Shown here one piece after another: positions 43,258-52,500 of a DNA stretch of 64,000 nucleotides (position 1 is its first letter; each line of letters begins with the position of its first letter). Source of the DNA: JANXSF01 sp043755435. GTDB taxonomy: Bacteria > Acidobacteriota > Terriglobia > Bryobacterales > Bryobacteraceae. The notes under the pieces are model-generated. The model was not told the origin of the DNA. It worked only from the letters and a program-made list of their open reading frames with translations, and ran no database searches. The position numbers and the translations under genes were made by a program. The stretch covers positions 1 to 64,000 of the forward strand of contig JAYUSZ010000125.1 in NCBI GenBank assembly GCA_043755435.1, read 5' to 3'.

Positions 43258-43988
43258 AGGCCAGGAAGATCAGACTCGACCAATTGCTGGTGGAACGTGG
43301 ACTTACGCAGTCGCGTGAAAAAGCGCAGAGCTTGATTATGGCCGGTGCTGTTCTGGTGAATGGTCAGAAGTCAGAGAAGCCTGGTAAATCCTTCGAGGAT
43401 GACGTCCGCCTTGAGGTTCTTGAATCCTGTCCCTATGTTGGTCGCGGCGGCTATAAGTTGGCGGCGGCTCTTGAAGAATTCCATATCGACCCTCGCGATC
43501 GCATTTGCCTGGACGTTGGCGCATCCACGGGAGGCTTCACCGATTGCCTGCTTCAGAATGGCGCCAAGCGCGTGTATGCATTTGACGTCGGCACGGCACA
43601 ACTGGATTGGAAGATCCGCAACGATCCGCGAGTTGTGGTGCGGGAAAGCTATAACGTCCGCTACCTGAAGCCTGAAGACATTCCAGAAAAAGTAAGTCTG
43701 TTCGTATGCGACGTCAGCTTTATTTCCGTTACGTTGATCCTGCCAGCGGTGGTACCTGTGATGGCTGAAGACGGGGAGATGGCCATCTTGATTAAGCCGC
43801 AATTTGAAGCCGGAAGAGATCAAGTGGGCAAAGGCGGCATTATTCGCGACCCTTTGATTCACAAACAAGTAGTGGAGCGCATTGTCTTGTTTGTGGAACA
43901 ACAGCTACAATTGAAAACCGCAGTAATCCCCAGTCCGATTCTTGGGGCAGAAGGAAATCAGGAGTTTTTGCTGCATGCCCACCATTAA
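43254..43988 (+). CDS. tlyA: TlyA-family rRNA 2'-O-methyltransferase/hemolysin-like protein
   Basis: A 244-residue protein with an N-terminal S4 RNA-binding domain (MKARKIRLDQLLVERGLTQSREKAQSLIM) and an FtsJ-like SAM-methyltransferase domain with LDVGASTGGFTDCLL, FDVGTAQLDWKI and FVCDVSFIS. TlyA methylates the ribose of rRNA cytidines in other bacteria. It overlaps ispA by 4 bp and nadK by 14 bp, a very compact arrangement. Confidence 0.93.
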   Translation: MKARKIRLDQLLVERGLTQSREKAQSLIMAGAVLVNGQKSEKPGKSFEDDVRLEVLESCPYVGRGGYKLAAALEEFHIDPRDRICLDVGASTGGFTDCLLQNGAKRVYAFDVGTAQLDWKIRNDPRVVVRESYNVRYLKPEDIPEKVSLFVCDVSFISVTLILPAVVPVMAEDGEMAILIKPQFEAGRDQVGKGGIIRDPLIHKQVVERIVLFVEQQLQLKTAVIPSPILGAEGNQEFLLHAHH

Positions 43989-44838
43989 ATGTGTGGCCAT
44001 TATCGCCAAACCGGGAGTTGCTGCCGGACCGCAAATCGTCACCGAATTGCTGTCCTGGTTGGCACAACGGGGCATTTCCGTGCGTCTGGATGAACAGGCG
44101 GCAGAGTATGCCGGGTCGTCCGATTGGCTGGTTCGCAATGAGCTTGCCGATGGCACGCAGTTGATGATTGTTCTGGGTGGCGATGGTACTTTACTTGCCG
44201 CGGCGAGGGCTGTCGGGGACAAGGGCATCCCTGTGTTTTCCGTGAATCTTGGCAACTTGGGATTCCTCACCGCATTGAATTTGGATGAACTATATCCTGA
44301 ACTGGAAAAGGCGTTGCGCGGCGAACAGCATATGGGTTTGCGCCGTATGTTGTCCTGCCAGATTATGCGCGATGAAGTTGAAATAGCCCAGTATGATGCG
44401 TTGAATGACGTGGTGCTTACCAAAGCCGCACTGGCTCGCGTGATTGATCTTGAGACTTACGTCGACAATCATTTCATCTGCCGCTACAAGGCCGATGGCT
44501 TGATTGTTTCAACACCCACCGGGTCAACAGCTTATTCGTTGTCGGCCGGCGGGCCGATTATTTTTCCGTCCGTAGCGGCATTGGCAATCACGCCGATTTG
44601 CCCGCATATGCTTACCAACCGCCCAGTGATTGTTTCCGACTCAAGTGTGATTCAAGTCATCGCCCGTGGAGATGATGATTCGATTTGGTTGACCGTCGAT
44701 GGCCAAGTGGGCCAACCCCTAAGGCAAGGGGACAAAGTGATCTGCAAGAGTTCGCACAAAACGATCAACCTGATCCGTCCGCCGAAAATGTTGTATTTTG
44801 ATGTGCTGCGTGCCAAGTTGCATTGGGGTGAACGTTAG
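43975..44838 (+). CDS. nadK: NAD kinase
   Basis: NadK phosphorylates NAD to NADP. The 287-residue product has the GGDGTLL ATP-binding motif (D70), NLGNLGFLTA, YKADGLIVSTPTGSTAYSLSAGGPI and a closing ICPHMLTNRPVI. I placed the start at ATG 43975 (MPTIKCVAII) inside the tlyA 3' end, rather than 43942. Confidence 0.94.
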   Translation: MPTIKCVAIIAKPGVAAGPQIVTELLSWLAQRGISVRLDEQAAEYAGSSDWLVRNELADGTQLMIVLGGDGTLLAAARAVGDKGIPVFSVNLGNLGFLTALNLDELYPELEKALRGEQHMGLRRMLSCQIMRDEVEIAQYDALNDVVLTKAALARVIDLETYVDNHFICRYKADGLIVSTPTGSTAYSLSAGGPIIFPSVAALAITPICPHMLTNRPVIVSDSSVIQVIARGDDDSIWLTVDGQVGQPLRQGDKVICKSSHKTINLIRPPKMLYFDVLRAKLHWGER

Positions 44839-44854
44839 TTAGGAGCCTGTACTT

Positions 44855-46078
44855 ATGAAAAAGATTTCTATGACAACTTGGGTTTTTGTCGCGATGTTTG
44901 CCGGTATTTTTTTGGGCATAGTTGCGCCCGATGTGGCTAAGAACTTATCGCCCATCAGTAACATTTTCCTGCGCCTGATCAAGAGCATTATTGCGCCGCT
45001 GCTTTTTGGAACGCTAGTTTATGGCATTGCCGGGGCAGGTACGCCAAAAGCCATGGGTCGTATTGGTGCCAAGGCGTTCGCATATTTTATTCCAGCCACA
45101 ACCGTTGCCCTTTTCGTAGGACTGGTGGCAGTGAACTTAACCCAGCCTGGTGCTGGGTTAAAGATTGACATGAGCGCTAAATTGGACCCCGCCCTGCAGG
45201 CGAACAAAATCACAGTGGCAGGCATGTTGGAACATACTTTTCCAAGCAGCATTATTGAAGCAATGGCAAAAGGGGAAGTTCTGCAAATTGTGGTCTTCTC
45301 GGTGATGTTTGGTATTGCTTGCTCCATGATCGGGTCGAAAGCTAAGCCAATGGTGGATTTTTGTCACTCCCTTTCGGAGGTGATGTTTCAGTACACCAGC
45401 TTTGTGATGTACCTGGCCCCCTTTGGCGTTTTGGCGGCGATGGCGAGTACAGTAGGGACGAAAGGGCTCGGCGTACTGACCAGCTTAGGGAAACTGGTGC
45501 TGACGCTTTACGGTGCGTTGTTCTTCTTCGTCATTTTTGTACTGGGATTCGTGGCGCTTGTAATTCGCCTACCGATTCGAAAATTCTGGAACGCCGTGAA
45601 AGAGCCTTACTTCTTGGCCTTTTCGACAGCTTCGAGCGAGGCTGCCCTACCCTTGGCTTTAGAGAACATGGAAAAGTTCGGAGTGCCAAAGCATATTGTC
45701 AGCTTCGTGCTACCGACCGGATATAGTTTCAATTTGGATGGCAGCACTTTGTATCTTTCGTTGGCCAGCGTTTTCGTTGCTCAAGCAGCTGGCGTCAACA
45801 TGAGTATTGGAGACCAGATCATGATGATGCTGACGTTGATGCTATCGAGCAAGGGAGTTGCGGCAGTGCCTCGCGCGTCGCTGGTAATTCTGGCCGGCAC
45901 GCTTTCTAATTTCAATTTACCGATTGAAGGGATCAGCCTGATTTTAGGTGTGGATGCCCTGATGGATATGGCTCGCACTTCGGTGAATCTGCTGGGGAAT
46001 TGCCTTGCCGCAGCGGTGGTTGCCAAGTGGGAGGGGTACGATTTGGATGCCCCCGTTGTGCAACCGGCAACTGTCTAA
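44855..46078 (+). CDS. Dicarboxylate/amino acid:cation symporter (DAACS family)
   Basis: A 407-residue transporter with about eight membrane helices and the family motifs: the serine-rich AFSTASSEAALPL loop, SFVLPTGYSFNLDGSTLYLS and SSKGVAAVPRASLVIL. It imports glutamate, aspartate or C4-dicarboxylates with Na+ or H+. A ribosome site (TTAGGAG) precedes ATG 44855, 16 bp after the nadK stop. It probably ends the xseB operon. Confidence 0.93.
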   Translation: MKKISMTTWVFVAMFAGIFLGIVAPDVAKNLSPISNIFLRLIKSIIAPLLFGTLVYGIAGAGTPKAMGRIGAKAFAYFIPATTVALFVGLVAVNLTQPGAGLKIDMSAKLDPALQANKITVAGMLEHTFPSSIIEAMAKGEVLQIVVFSVMFGIACSMIGSKAKPMVDFCHSLSEVMFQYTSFVMYLAPFGVLAAMASTVGTKGLGVLTSLGKLVLTLYGALFFFVIFVLGFVALVIRLPIRKFWNAVKEPYFLAFSTASSEAALPLALENMEKFGVPKHIVSFVLPTGYSFNLDGSTLYLSLASVFVAQAAGVNMSIGDQIMMMLTLMLSSKGVAAVPRASLVILAGTLSNFNLPIEGISLILGVDALMDMARTSVNLLGNCLAAAVVAKWEGYDLDAPVVQPATV

Positions 46079-46129
46079 ACCAATACGATTTTCACAGAAA
46101 AAAGCGGCCGGTGAAGGCAACCAGCACTA

Positions 46130-46909
46130 CTATGTTTTCCGTTTCGACGCTTGTTCATCAGTATTCTCGACGTCGTTCTTAGACACCTCGATTGGATTGT
46201 GTGCCGAAAGCATCTCCACGATTTTTATTCCGCCTTTCTGCGCAATCGGTTCCTGAGTTACTGGCTTTGGTTGCTCATCGAATTGAAATCTATAAATATC
46301 GTCGGTTTTGGTGCCTGGCTGCATCAGGGAGATCTCCTTCAAATACCCGGATCGTAAATCGTAAACCCATCCGTGCAAGGTGGGCCGGTCACCTGCATCA
46401 TGCCAAGCCCGTTGAACAATAGACGTTTGTGCAAGGTTTTGCACCTGTTCTGCTACATTGATCTCCACTAGGCGATCCCATCGGGCGCGGGGATCGGAAA
46501 TGGATTCCAACTCGCGCTGATATAAACGGTAGACATCTTTCAGATAACGCAGCCACTTGTTCAGCAATCCCAAATCGCTTCGGCCCATGGCGTTTTTTAC
46601 GCCGCCGCAATTGTAGTGCCCACACACGATGATGTGCTTCACTTTCAAAACCTGAACAGCATATTGCAGCACGCTGAGCAGATTGAAGTCGGTATGTACC
46701 ACCATGTTGGCAATGTTCCTGTGCACAAACAGTTCGCCTGGTTCAGTGCCTGTAATTTCCTCGGCCGGCACTCGCGAATCGGAACAGCCAATCCATAGAA
46801 ATTCGGGCTTCTGGGTTTCTGATTGGCTATGGAAGAAGTCCGGGCGGATCTTAAGTTTTTCTTTCACCCATGCTTCATTCGCCAGCAATAGTTTCTTGTA
46901 CGATTCCAT
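46130..46909 (-). CDS. Beta-class carbonic anhydrase
   Basis: The zinc ligands are C42, H98 and C101 with D44 (CSDSRVPAEE, CGHYNCGG); the enzyme interconverts CO2 and bicarbonate. At 259 residues it carries about 40 extra residues at the C-terminus compared with E. coli Can, ending in a charged tail. It lies 15 bp after a SulP transporter gene in the same operon, so the pair may supply cytoplasmic bicarbonate. Confidence 0.94.
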   Translation of the reverse strand: MESYKKLLLANEAWVKEKLKIRPDFFHSQSETQKPEFLWIGCSDSRVPAEEITGTEPGELFVHRNIANMVVHTDFNLLSVLQYAVQVLKVKHIIVCGHYNCGGVKNAMGRSDLGLLNKWLRYLKDVYRLYQRELESISDPRARWDRLVEINVAEQVQNLAQTSIVQRAWHDAGDRPTLHGWVYDLRSGYLKEISLMQPGTKTDDIYRFQFDEQPKPVTQEPIAQKGGIKIVEMLSAHNPIEVSKNDVENTDEQASKRKT

Positions 46910-46924
46910 TTCGCCTCTCTTTCC

Positions 46925-48487
46925 TTAGGACTTGTAGGTTTCCCAATGTTTCAATTCGAGCTGAATATTTTTGTAAGGAGCCAGTTTTTTAAAATCCTCT
47001 ACTGTCTCCAGGATGTCGTGATCAATGAAAATGGCGCGAGTGCCGTCGATTACAACATGGGAATTATTAGGAATCTCGCGCAGACGTTTACGGAACTCGC
47101 TTTTGTTAACAAAGCTGGCGTCCTTGTTGAACCGCATCAGATAGTCACTCCCGCGGTTGACAACGGTTATCGCTTCATGGTGATTCGTCCAGAAAACGAA
47201 AAACGCCCCGCAAGCGATTCCGATGAGAACACCGATGAGCAGATCGGTAAGAACGACAGCGATTACAGTTGTCATAAATGGAATGAACTGGTCCCAACCA
47301 AGGTCACGCGTTTTAAGAAAATTGGACGGCGTGGCCAGCTTAATACCCAGCATGATGAGAATGGCTGCAAGGCTGGCCAATGGCGTCATTCGCAGCACAC
47401 CGGGGATCAACAGCACAAACAGCAGCAAAAACATCCCATGAATGAAGACACTCAACCAGGAACGAGCGCCGGCATATACATTCGCTGACGTCCGCACTAC
47501 TACAGAGGTGATGGGAAGGCCACCAATGAATCCAGAGACCATATTCCCGACCCCCTGCGCCAGCAGTTCCCGATTCGGCGGAGAGATTCGCTTGAAAGGA
47601 TCCAACCGGTCAGCAGCCTCCAGGGAGAAAAGTGTTTCAAGACTTCCGACAAAGGCGATCGAAGCGGCCGCCACCCAAACATTCCTGTTTCCGATTGCGG
47701 AGAAGTCGGGAAAAGAAAATTGCTGGAAAAACACAACCAAATTGGAAGGTGCCGGAAGGTTCACCAAGTGTTCCGATTCTACTAGGTACAAGGCGGGGGC
47801 AATAACGCGGAACGCTTGATTGATCAGAATCCCAAGGGCAACCACCGCCACCGGACCTGGGACCTGCCGAAAAAAGGCAACTTTCCCAGCCAGTGCATCC
47901 CAGGCAATCAGCACAGCCAAGCTGACAGCAGCGATGAAAATGGCACCAGCCGAAGCGCTCATCACGCTTGCGGCGATTTCGCTAAATGTGTTGTTATCGC
48001 CAACCTGCAAAAACTTGAAGTTACCTTCAAAGTCTTTGTCTCTACCCAAAGCATGGGGAATTTGCTTGAGGATAATCACGATGCCGATTCCAGCCAGCAT
48101 GCCCTTGATGACTGAATTCGGAACATAGTCGGCAATTACGCCAAACTTCACAATGCCAAAAACCAGTTGGATAACCCCAGACAACACGACCGCCAACAGG
48201 AAGGCTTGATACGATCCTGTATCAGTGATCGCCCCTGCCACGATGGCGGCAAGACCGGCGGCTGGACCGCTTACACTGACCTGCGAGCCTGAAAATATGC
48301 TGACAACCATACCACCCACAATCCCGGCAATGACACCTGCAAAAAGCGGAGCGCCGGATGCCAACGCAATACCCAGGCATAATGGCAAAGCAATCAGGGA
48401 AACCGCTAATCCAGCGGGTCCATCGTATTTCAGAAAATTTCCAGACGTCGCATCGATTGTCTCGATGCGAGGATGTTCAGTTGACAT
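46925..48487 (-). CDS. SulP-family anion/bicarbonate transporter with short STAS domain
   Basis: A 520-residue SulP transporter with about twelve membrane segments (VSGPAAGLAAIVAGA, VNLPAPSNLVVFFQQF, ISPPNRELLAQGVGNM are typical) and a shortened C-terminal STAS domain (about residues 440-520). SulP proteins carry sulfate or bicarbonate with Na+; linkage to a carbonic anhydrase gene 15 bp downstream favours bicarbonate. ATG 48487 is used because the upstream GTG at 48511 adds residues without family similarity. Confidence 0.9.
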   Translation of the reverse strand: MSTEHPRIETIDATSGNFLKYDGPAGLAVSLIALPLCLGIALASGAPLFAGVIAGIVGGMVVSIFSGSQVSVSGPAAGLAAIVAGAITDTGSYQAFLLAVVLSGVIQLVFGIVKFGVIADYVPNSVIKGMLAGIGIVIILKQIPHALGRDKDFEGNFKFLQVGDNNTFSEIAASVMSASAGAIFIAAVSLAVLIAWDALAGKVAFFRQVPGPVAVVALGILINQAFRVIAPALYLVESEHLVNLPAPSNLVVFFQQFSFPDFSAIGNRNVWVAAASIAFVGSLETLFSLEAADRLDPFKRISPPNRELLAQGVGNMVSGFIGGLPITSVVVRTSANVYAGARSWLSVFIHGMFLLLFVLLIPGVLRMTPLASLAAILIMLGIKLATPSNFLKTRDLGWDQFIPFMTTVIAVVLTDLLIGVLIGIACGAFFVFWTNHHEAITVVNRGSDYLMRFNKDASFVNKSEFRKRLREIPNNSHVVIDGTRAIFIDHDILETVEDFKKLAPYKNIQLELKHWETYKS

Positions 48488-48558
48488 GACTCCAACCTTC
48501 GCCAGGCTCACGGATTAAACCGCTAGTTTGGACTGAAATTCAAAAACTGGAATTGCGA

Positions 48559-48885
48559 CTACGCTGAGAGATGCGTTGGCGGAGCACGGCCCGGGCGGAC
48601 ATCCAGACCAATCGCCGACTCTGGAGAAGATGTGGCAATGTGAACTTTGCCGACAAAGCAGAGAACAGGCAGCACGTCCAAGGATGAGGAAGTTATCGGA
48701 ACAAGCGGTTGATGGGAAAGTATAGTCGAAGGACCAACCTCGTCGCGGAAGTTGTGGGAGGCTGCGAAACGCTGAAGGATTCTTCCACGCTGTAACACGA
48801 TGGGGTCATTGTCAGGCGACATAAACGCCCACGACAAGGAAACCAGAGTGGTTGCAACTATTAAACGCTGAAGCCACTTTGCCAT
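48559..48885 (-). CDS. Small predicted secreted protein, unknown
   Basis: A 108-residue open frame beginning MAKWLQRLIVATTLVSLSWA, which looks like a signal peptide or N-terminal anchor. The rest is mixed and unrecognised. No ribosome site was found ahead of the ATG, so the gene is only a candidate. It lies 71 bp upstream of the SulP start on the same strand. Confidence 0.4.
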   Translation of the reverse strand: MAKWLQRLIVATTLVSLSWAFMSPDNDPIVLQRGRILQRFAASHNFRDEVGPSTILSHQPLVPITSSSLDVLPVLCFVGKVHIATSSPESAIGLDVRPGRAPPTHLSA

Positions 48886-48935
48886 TCATCAAGTATAGCA
48901 ATGAAAGGGTGAATCAATTCCGTGCGGCTAGGAAT

Positions 48936-48965
48936 CTGGCATAGTTTCCTGACGCGCGTCATAAT
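48936..48965 (+). promoter_or_regulatory. Weak promoter before the AbrB-like gene
   Basis: CTGGCA (48936-48941) and CATAAT (48960-48965) are 18 bp apart. The -10 box ends 7 bp before the next ATG and no ribosome site is seen, suggesting a leaderless transcript. Confidence 0.4.
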
Positions 48966-48972
48966 CTAAAAC

Positions 48973-49224
48973 ATGACCATATTGAACGAAGTCAACCAAA
49001 TAACTATTCCAGAGCAAATCGCTATTGATATGGGGCTGACTCCAGGCTCGCAATTTGAGTGGACTCCAAGCACAATTCCAGGGACTTTCATTGTTGACAT
49101 GGTGCCAGCAGAACATCGTTTGCTACAACGCTGTCAAGAACTCGGGAGGGCCTACGTTGGACGCAACCTGATAGATGAGTTGATAGAAGAGCGAATGCGT
49201 GAAGATGTTGAAGAATTCGGGTAA
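48973..49224 (+). CDS. AbrB/MazE-type antitoxin-like protein
   Basis: An 83-residue protein with a swapped-hairpin AbrB/SpoVT N-terminus (NEVNQITIPEQIAIDMGLTPGSQFEW) and an acidic C-terminal tail (LIDELIEERMREDVEEFG). This is the normal layout of an antitoxin, but no matching MazF or PIN toxin follows; the only neighbour is a decayed HepT-like remnant on the other strand. It may be an orphan. Confidence 0.78.
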   Translation: MTILNEVNQITIPEQIAIDMGLTPGSQFEWTPSTIPGTFIVDMVPAEHRLLQRCQELGRAYVGRNLIDELIEERMREDVEEFG

Positions 49225-49246
49225 GTAAGTCGATGAGCAACCTAAA

Positions 49247-49387
49247 TTAATCAGGCAAGGTGCGCAGCATAGATTCGATTTGGGCTCTGAGATTGGTGAT
49301 GTGCTCCTCCACAATTACCCATACGAGTTCAAGATCGATCCCAAAATATTCATGGATGATGATATTTCGGAAGGCGAGAATCTGAGG
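49247..49387 (-). pseudogene. Decayed HepT-like (DUF86) toxin fragment
   Basis: On the minus strand, frame ending at TAA 49247-49249, the codons read AFRNIIIHEYFGIDLELVW and then VIVEEHITNLRAQ, the recognisable RNase-type R-N-x-x-x-H-E-Y end of HepT/DUF86 toxins. Going upstream a TGA (49388-49390) breaks the frame and no start codon or MNT partner remains. About 46 residues are preserved out of roughly 110-140. The region upstream contains a near-duplicate of the break point. Confidence 0.75.
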
Positions 49388-49484
49388 TCACAAAATCTCA
49401 GGACGTAACTTGCGCGACTCCCGAGGATACACCCCAGCAAGCTTCGCCCAACACCGCTTGACGGTGCAGCACTGATCAAAAGTT

Positions 49485-49516
49485 AAAAACGGCACCGAGT
49501 TGCCCCGGTGCCGTTT
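49485..49516 (-). terminator. Rho-independent terminator of the rpoBC operon
   Basis: A perfect 11-bp stem (AAACGGCACCG with CGGTGCCGTTT) around an 8-nt loop is followed, reading the minus strand, by a T-rich run (GTTTTTAACTTTTG). It lies 25 bp after the rpoC stop codon. Confidence 0.92.
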
Positions 49517-49541
49517 CATTTTTCCAATCTGTCGGAACTAA

Positions 49542-52500
49542 CTACTCAGCGATATCCTCGCCGCCGCCGATTTCGGATACTTCGCTCAACCCGCCAGTAT
49601 AAACCGTGCGAGCCTCCTCGTCGTATCCACCCAATCCATCGGCCAGAGAAATCTCTGGCTCTTCCACCACTGGCTCTTCCACGATATCTTCACCAGCGAT
49701 TTTCACGCCGCGGTAGTAATCGAGTCCGGTACCAGCAGGGATCAAGCGGCCCATGATGACGTTTTCTTTGAGTCCTCTCAAGTAGTCAACCTTACCGTTG
49801 ATGGCGGCTTCGGTCAACACACGTGTGGTCTCCTGGAAACTGGCGGCGGAGATGAACGAATCCGTCGAGAGCGACGCCTTCGTGATCCCCAGCAACACGG
49901 CCTTACCCGCAGCAGGCTTTCCGCCAGCATCCAGCACCCGGGCATTTTCTTCCTTGAACTTGAAACGATCCACCACTTCCTCAGGCAGGAATTCGGAATC
50001 GCCAATGTCTTCAATGCGGACCCAGCGCAACATCTGGCGTGAGATCACTTCCAAATGCTTATCGTTGATATTCACGCCCTGCAACCGGTAAACTTCCTGA
50101 ATTTCATTCACCAGGTACTTCTGCAGTTCGCGCTCGCCCAGTACGGCGAGAATATCATGCGGATTGCGCGGACCATCCATCAAAGGATCGCCGGCCTTCA
50201 CCCTCTCCCCATCCTGCACGTTGATATGGACACCACGCGGAATGGAGTATTCACGCGCATTGCCGTCGTCCCCGTGGATGGCGATTTTGCGGTAACCCTT
50301 GGTCACTTCACCGTGCTTAATAATGCCGTTGATTTCAGCAATGACGGCTGGATCGCGAGGCTTACGAGCTTCAAACAATTCCACAACACGCGGCAAACCA
50401 CCGGTGATGTCTTTGGTTTTCGATGTGGCGCGCGGAATCTTGGCAATTACGTCGCCGGCGTGAACTTCGTCGCCGTCGCGCATCATCAAGTGGGCATGTG
50501 TCGGCATGAGATATCGCTTCTCATCCGCTTTGTGCCCGCCAATGGGCCGGATCATGACCATCGGCTGGCGCTTTTCGTCCATGGAATCGGACACAACCAA
50601 CTGGGAAAGCCCAGTGATTTCGTCCACCATTTCGGTTAGCGTTGCGCCTTCAATCAAATCCTTGAAGTGAGCAATACCGGTGAGTTCAGTCAAGATGGAG
50701 AAGGTATAAGGATCCCATTCCAACATCTTTTCGTTAGCCTTAACCGGAGCGCCCTCTTCGTACAGAATACGGGCACCATACACAACCTGATACCGTTCGC
50801 GTTCGCGGTTCTTTTCGTCCACAACCGCAAGAATACCGTTGCGATTCATGGCAACCAGTTCACCCTTAGCATTGCGAACCGTTTGGATTCCAATGTGCCG
50901 GACAAACCCGTTGGTACGTGCTTCCTGCGTCGATTGTTCGGAGGCTCGTGTTGCTGCGCCGCCGATGTGGAAGGTACGCATGGTAAGCTGCGTTCCTGGT
51001 TCGCCGATGGACTGAGCGGCAATAACACCGCAAGCTTCACCGCGTTCCACTAATCGGCCAGTAGCCAGGTTACGACCGTAGCAAAGCTGGCAAACACCGC
51101 GCTTGGATTCGCAGGTGAGCACAGAACGGATCTTCACCCGTTCAATACCGGCTGCTTGAATGGCGGCGGCCAACTCTTCGGTGATTTCCTGGTTCACCTT
51201 TACAATGACGTTGTTTTCAAAGTCGAGCTGCGTTTCAAGAGCTACACGGCCCACAATGCGGTCGCGCAATGGCTCAATGATTTCGCCCGATTCGATGATC
51301 GGCTCCACGTAAATTCCGTCCATCGTTCCGCAATCGGTGTCGGTGACAATAACGTCTTGTGCCACGTCCACCAAACGGCGGGTAAGATAACCGGAATCGG
51401 CCGTTTTAAGTGCCGTATCGGCCAACCCTTTACGGGCACCGTGAGTGGAGATGAAGTACTGCAGCACGTTCAACCCTTCACGGAAGTTGGCGGTAATCGG
51501 AGTTTCAATAATTTCGCCGGATGGTTTAGCCATCAAGCCGCGCATACCAGACAGCTGGCGGATCTGTTGTTTCGATCCACGAGCGCCGGAATCGGCCATG
51601 ATGTAAATCGGGTTTAGGTAACGGCCCGTACGGTCGTCTTCTTCCATCACTTTGAACATCTCTTCGGAGACGCGGTCGGTGACTTTGGACCAGATTTCAA
51701 TAATTTTGTTGTAGCGTTCGCGCTGTGTGATGGCGCCTTCCTGGTACTGATTCTGGACCTCAATAACGGCCTTTTCAGCTTCCTTCACTAGGCTGGCTTT
51801 CTGTTTCGGAACCACCATGTCGTCAATGCCGATGGAAATTCCGGCGCGGGTTGCGTACAGGAACCCAAGAGCCTTCACTTCATCCAGCATCTTCACAGTA
51901 ACGTGCAGACCAAAGCGCAGGTAGCAATAGTGCACCATCTGCGTCAGTCCCTTTTTCTTCAACAGGCCATTGATAAACGGCATGTCATCGGGCAGCACAT
52001 CGTTCAAAATGACGCGGCCAACGGAGGTATCCATGTCCGCTTTGTCATACTGAACCGGTTCGGTGTGCATGATGTTCTGGCTGTCGAACGCCTTGCCCAG
52101 TTCCATCACGGGTCCGGTATAGCGCAGTTTGATTGGGGTGAGTGTTTCCACTTCGCCCATTTCCAGTGCGATTAATACGTCGTCAATGGATGCAAACTTC
52201 TTACCTTCGCCCTTGGTGCCTGGAACCGCTTTGGTTAAGTAGTAGAGACCAAGAACCATGTCCTGCGACGGAATTGCAATTGGTGCACCGTGGGCAGGAG
52301 ACAGAATGTTGTTCGACGAAAGCATCAGTGTTGTTGCTTCAATCTGAGCTTCTGGCGAAAGCGGAATATGGACGGCCATCTGATCGCCGTCGAAATCGGC
52401 GTTGAAGGCGGTACAAACCAGCGGATGCAACTTGATCGCCTTGCCTTCCACCAGGATCGGTTCAAAGGCTTGAATGCCTAAGCGATGCAGTGTAGGAGCG

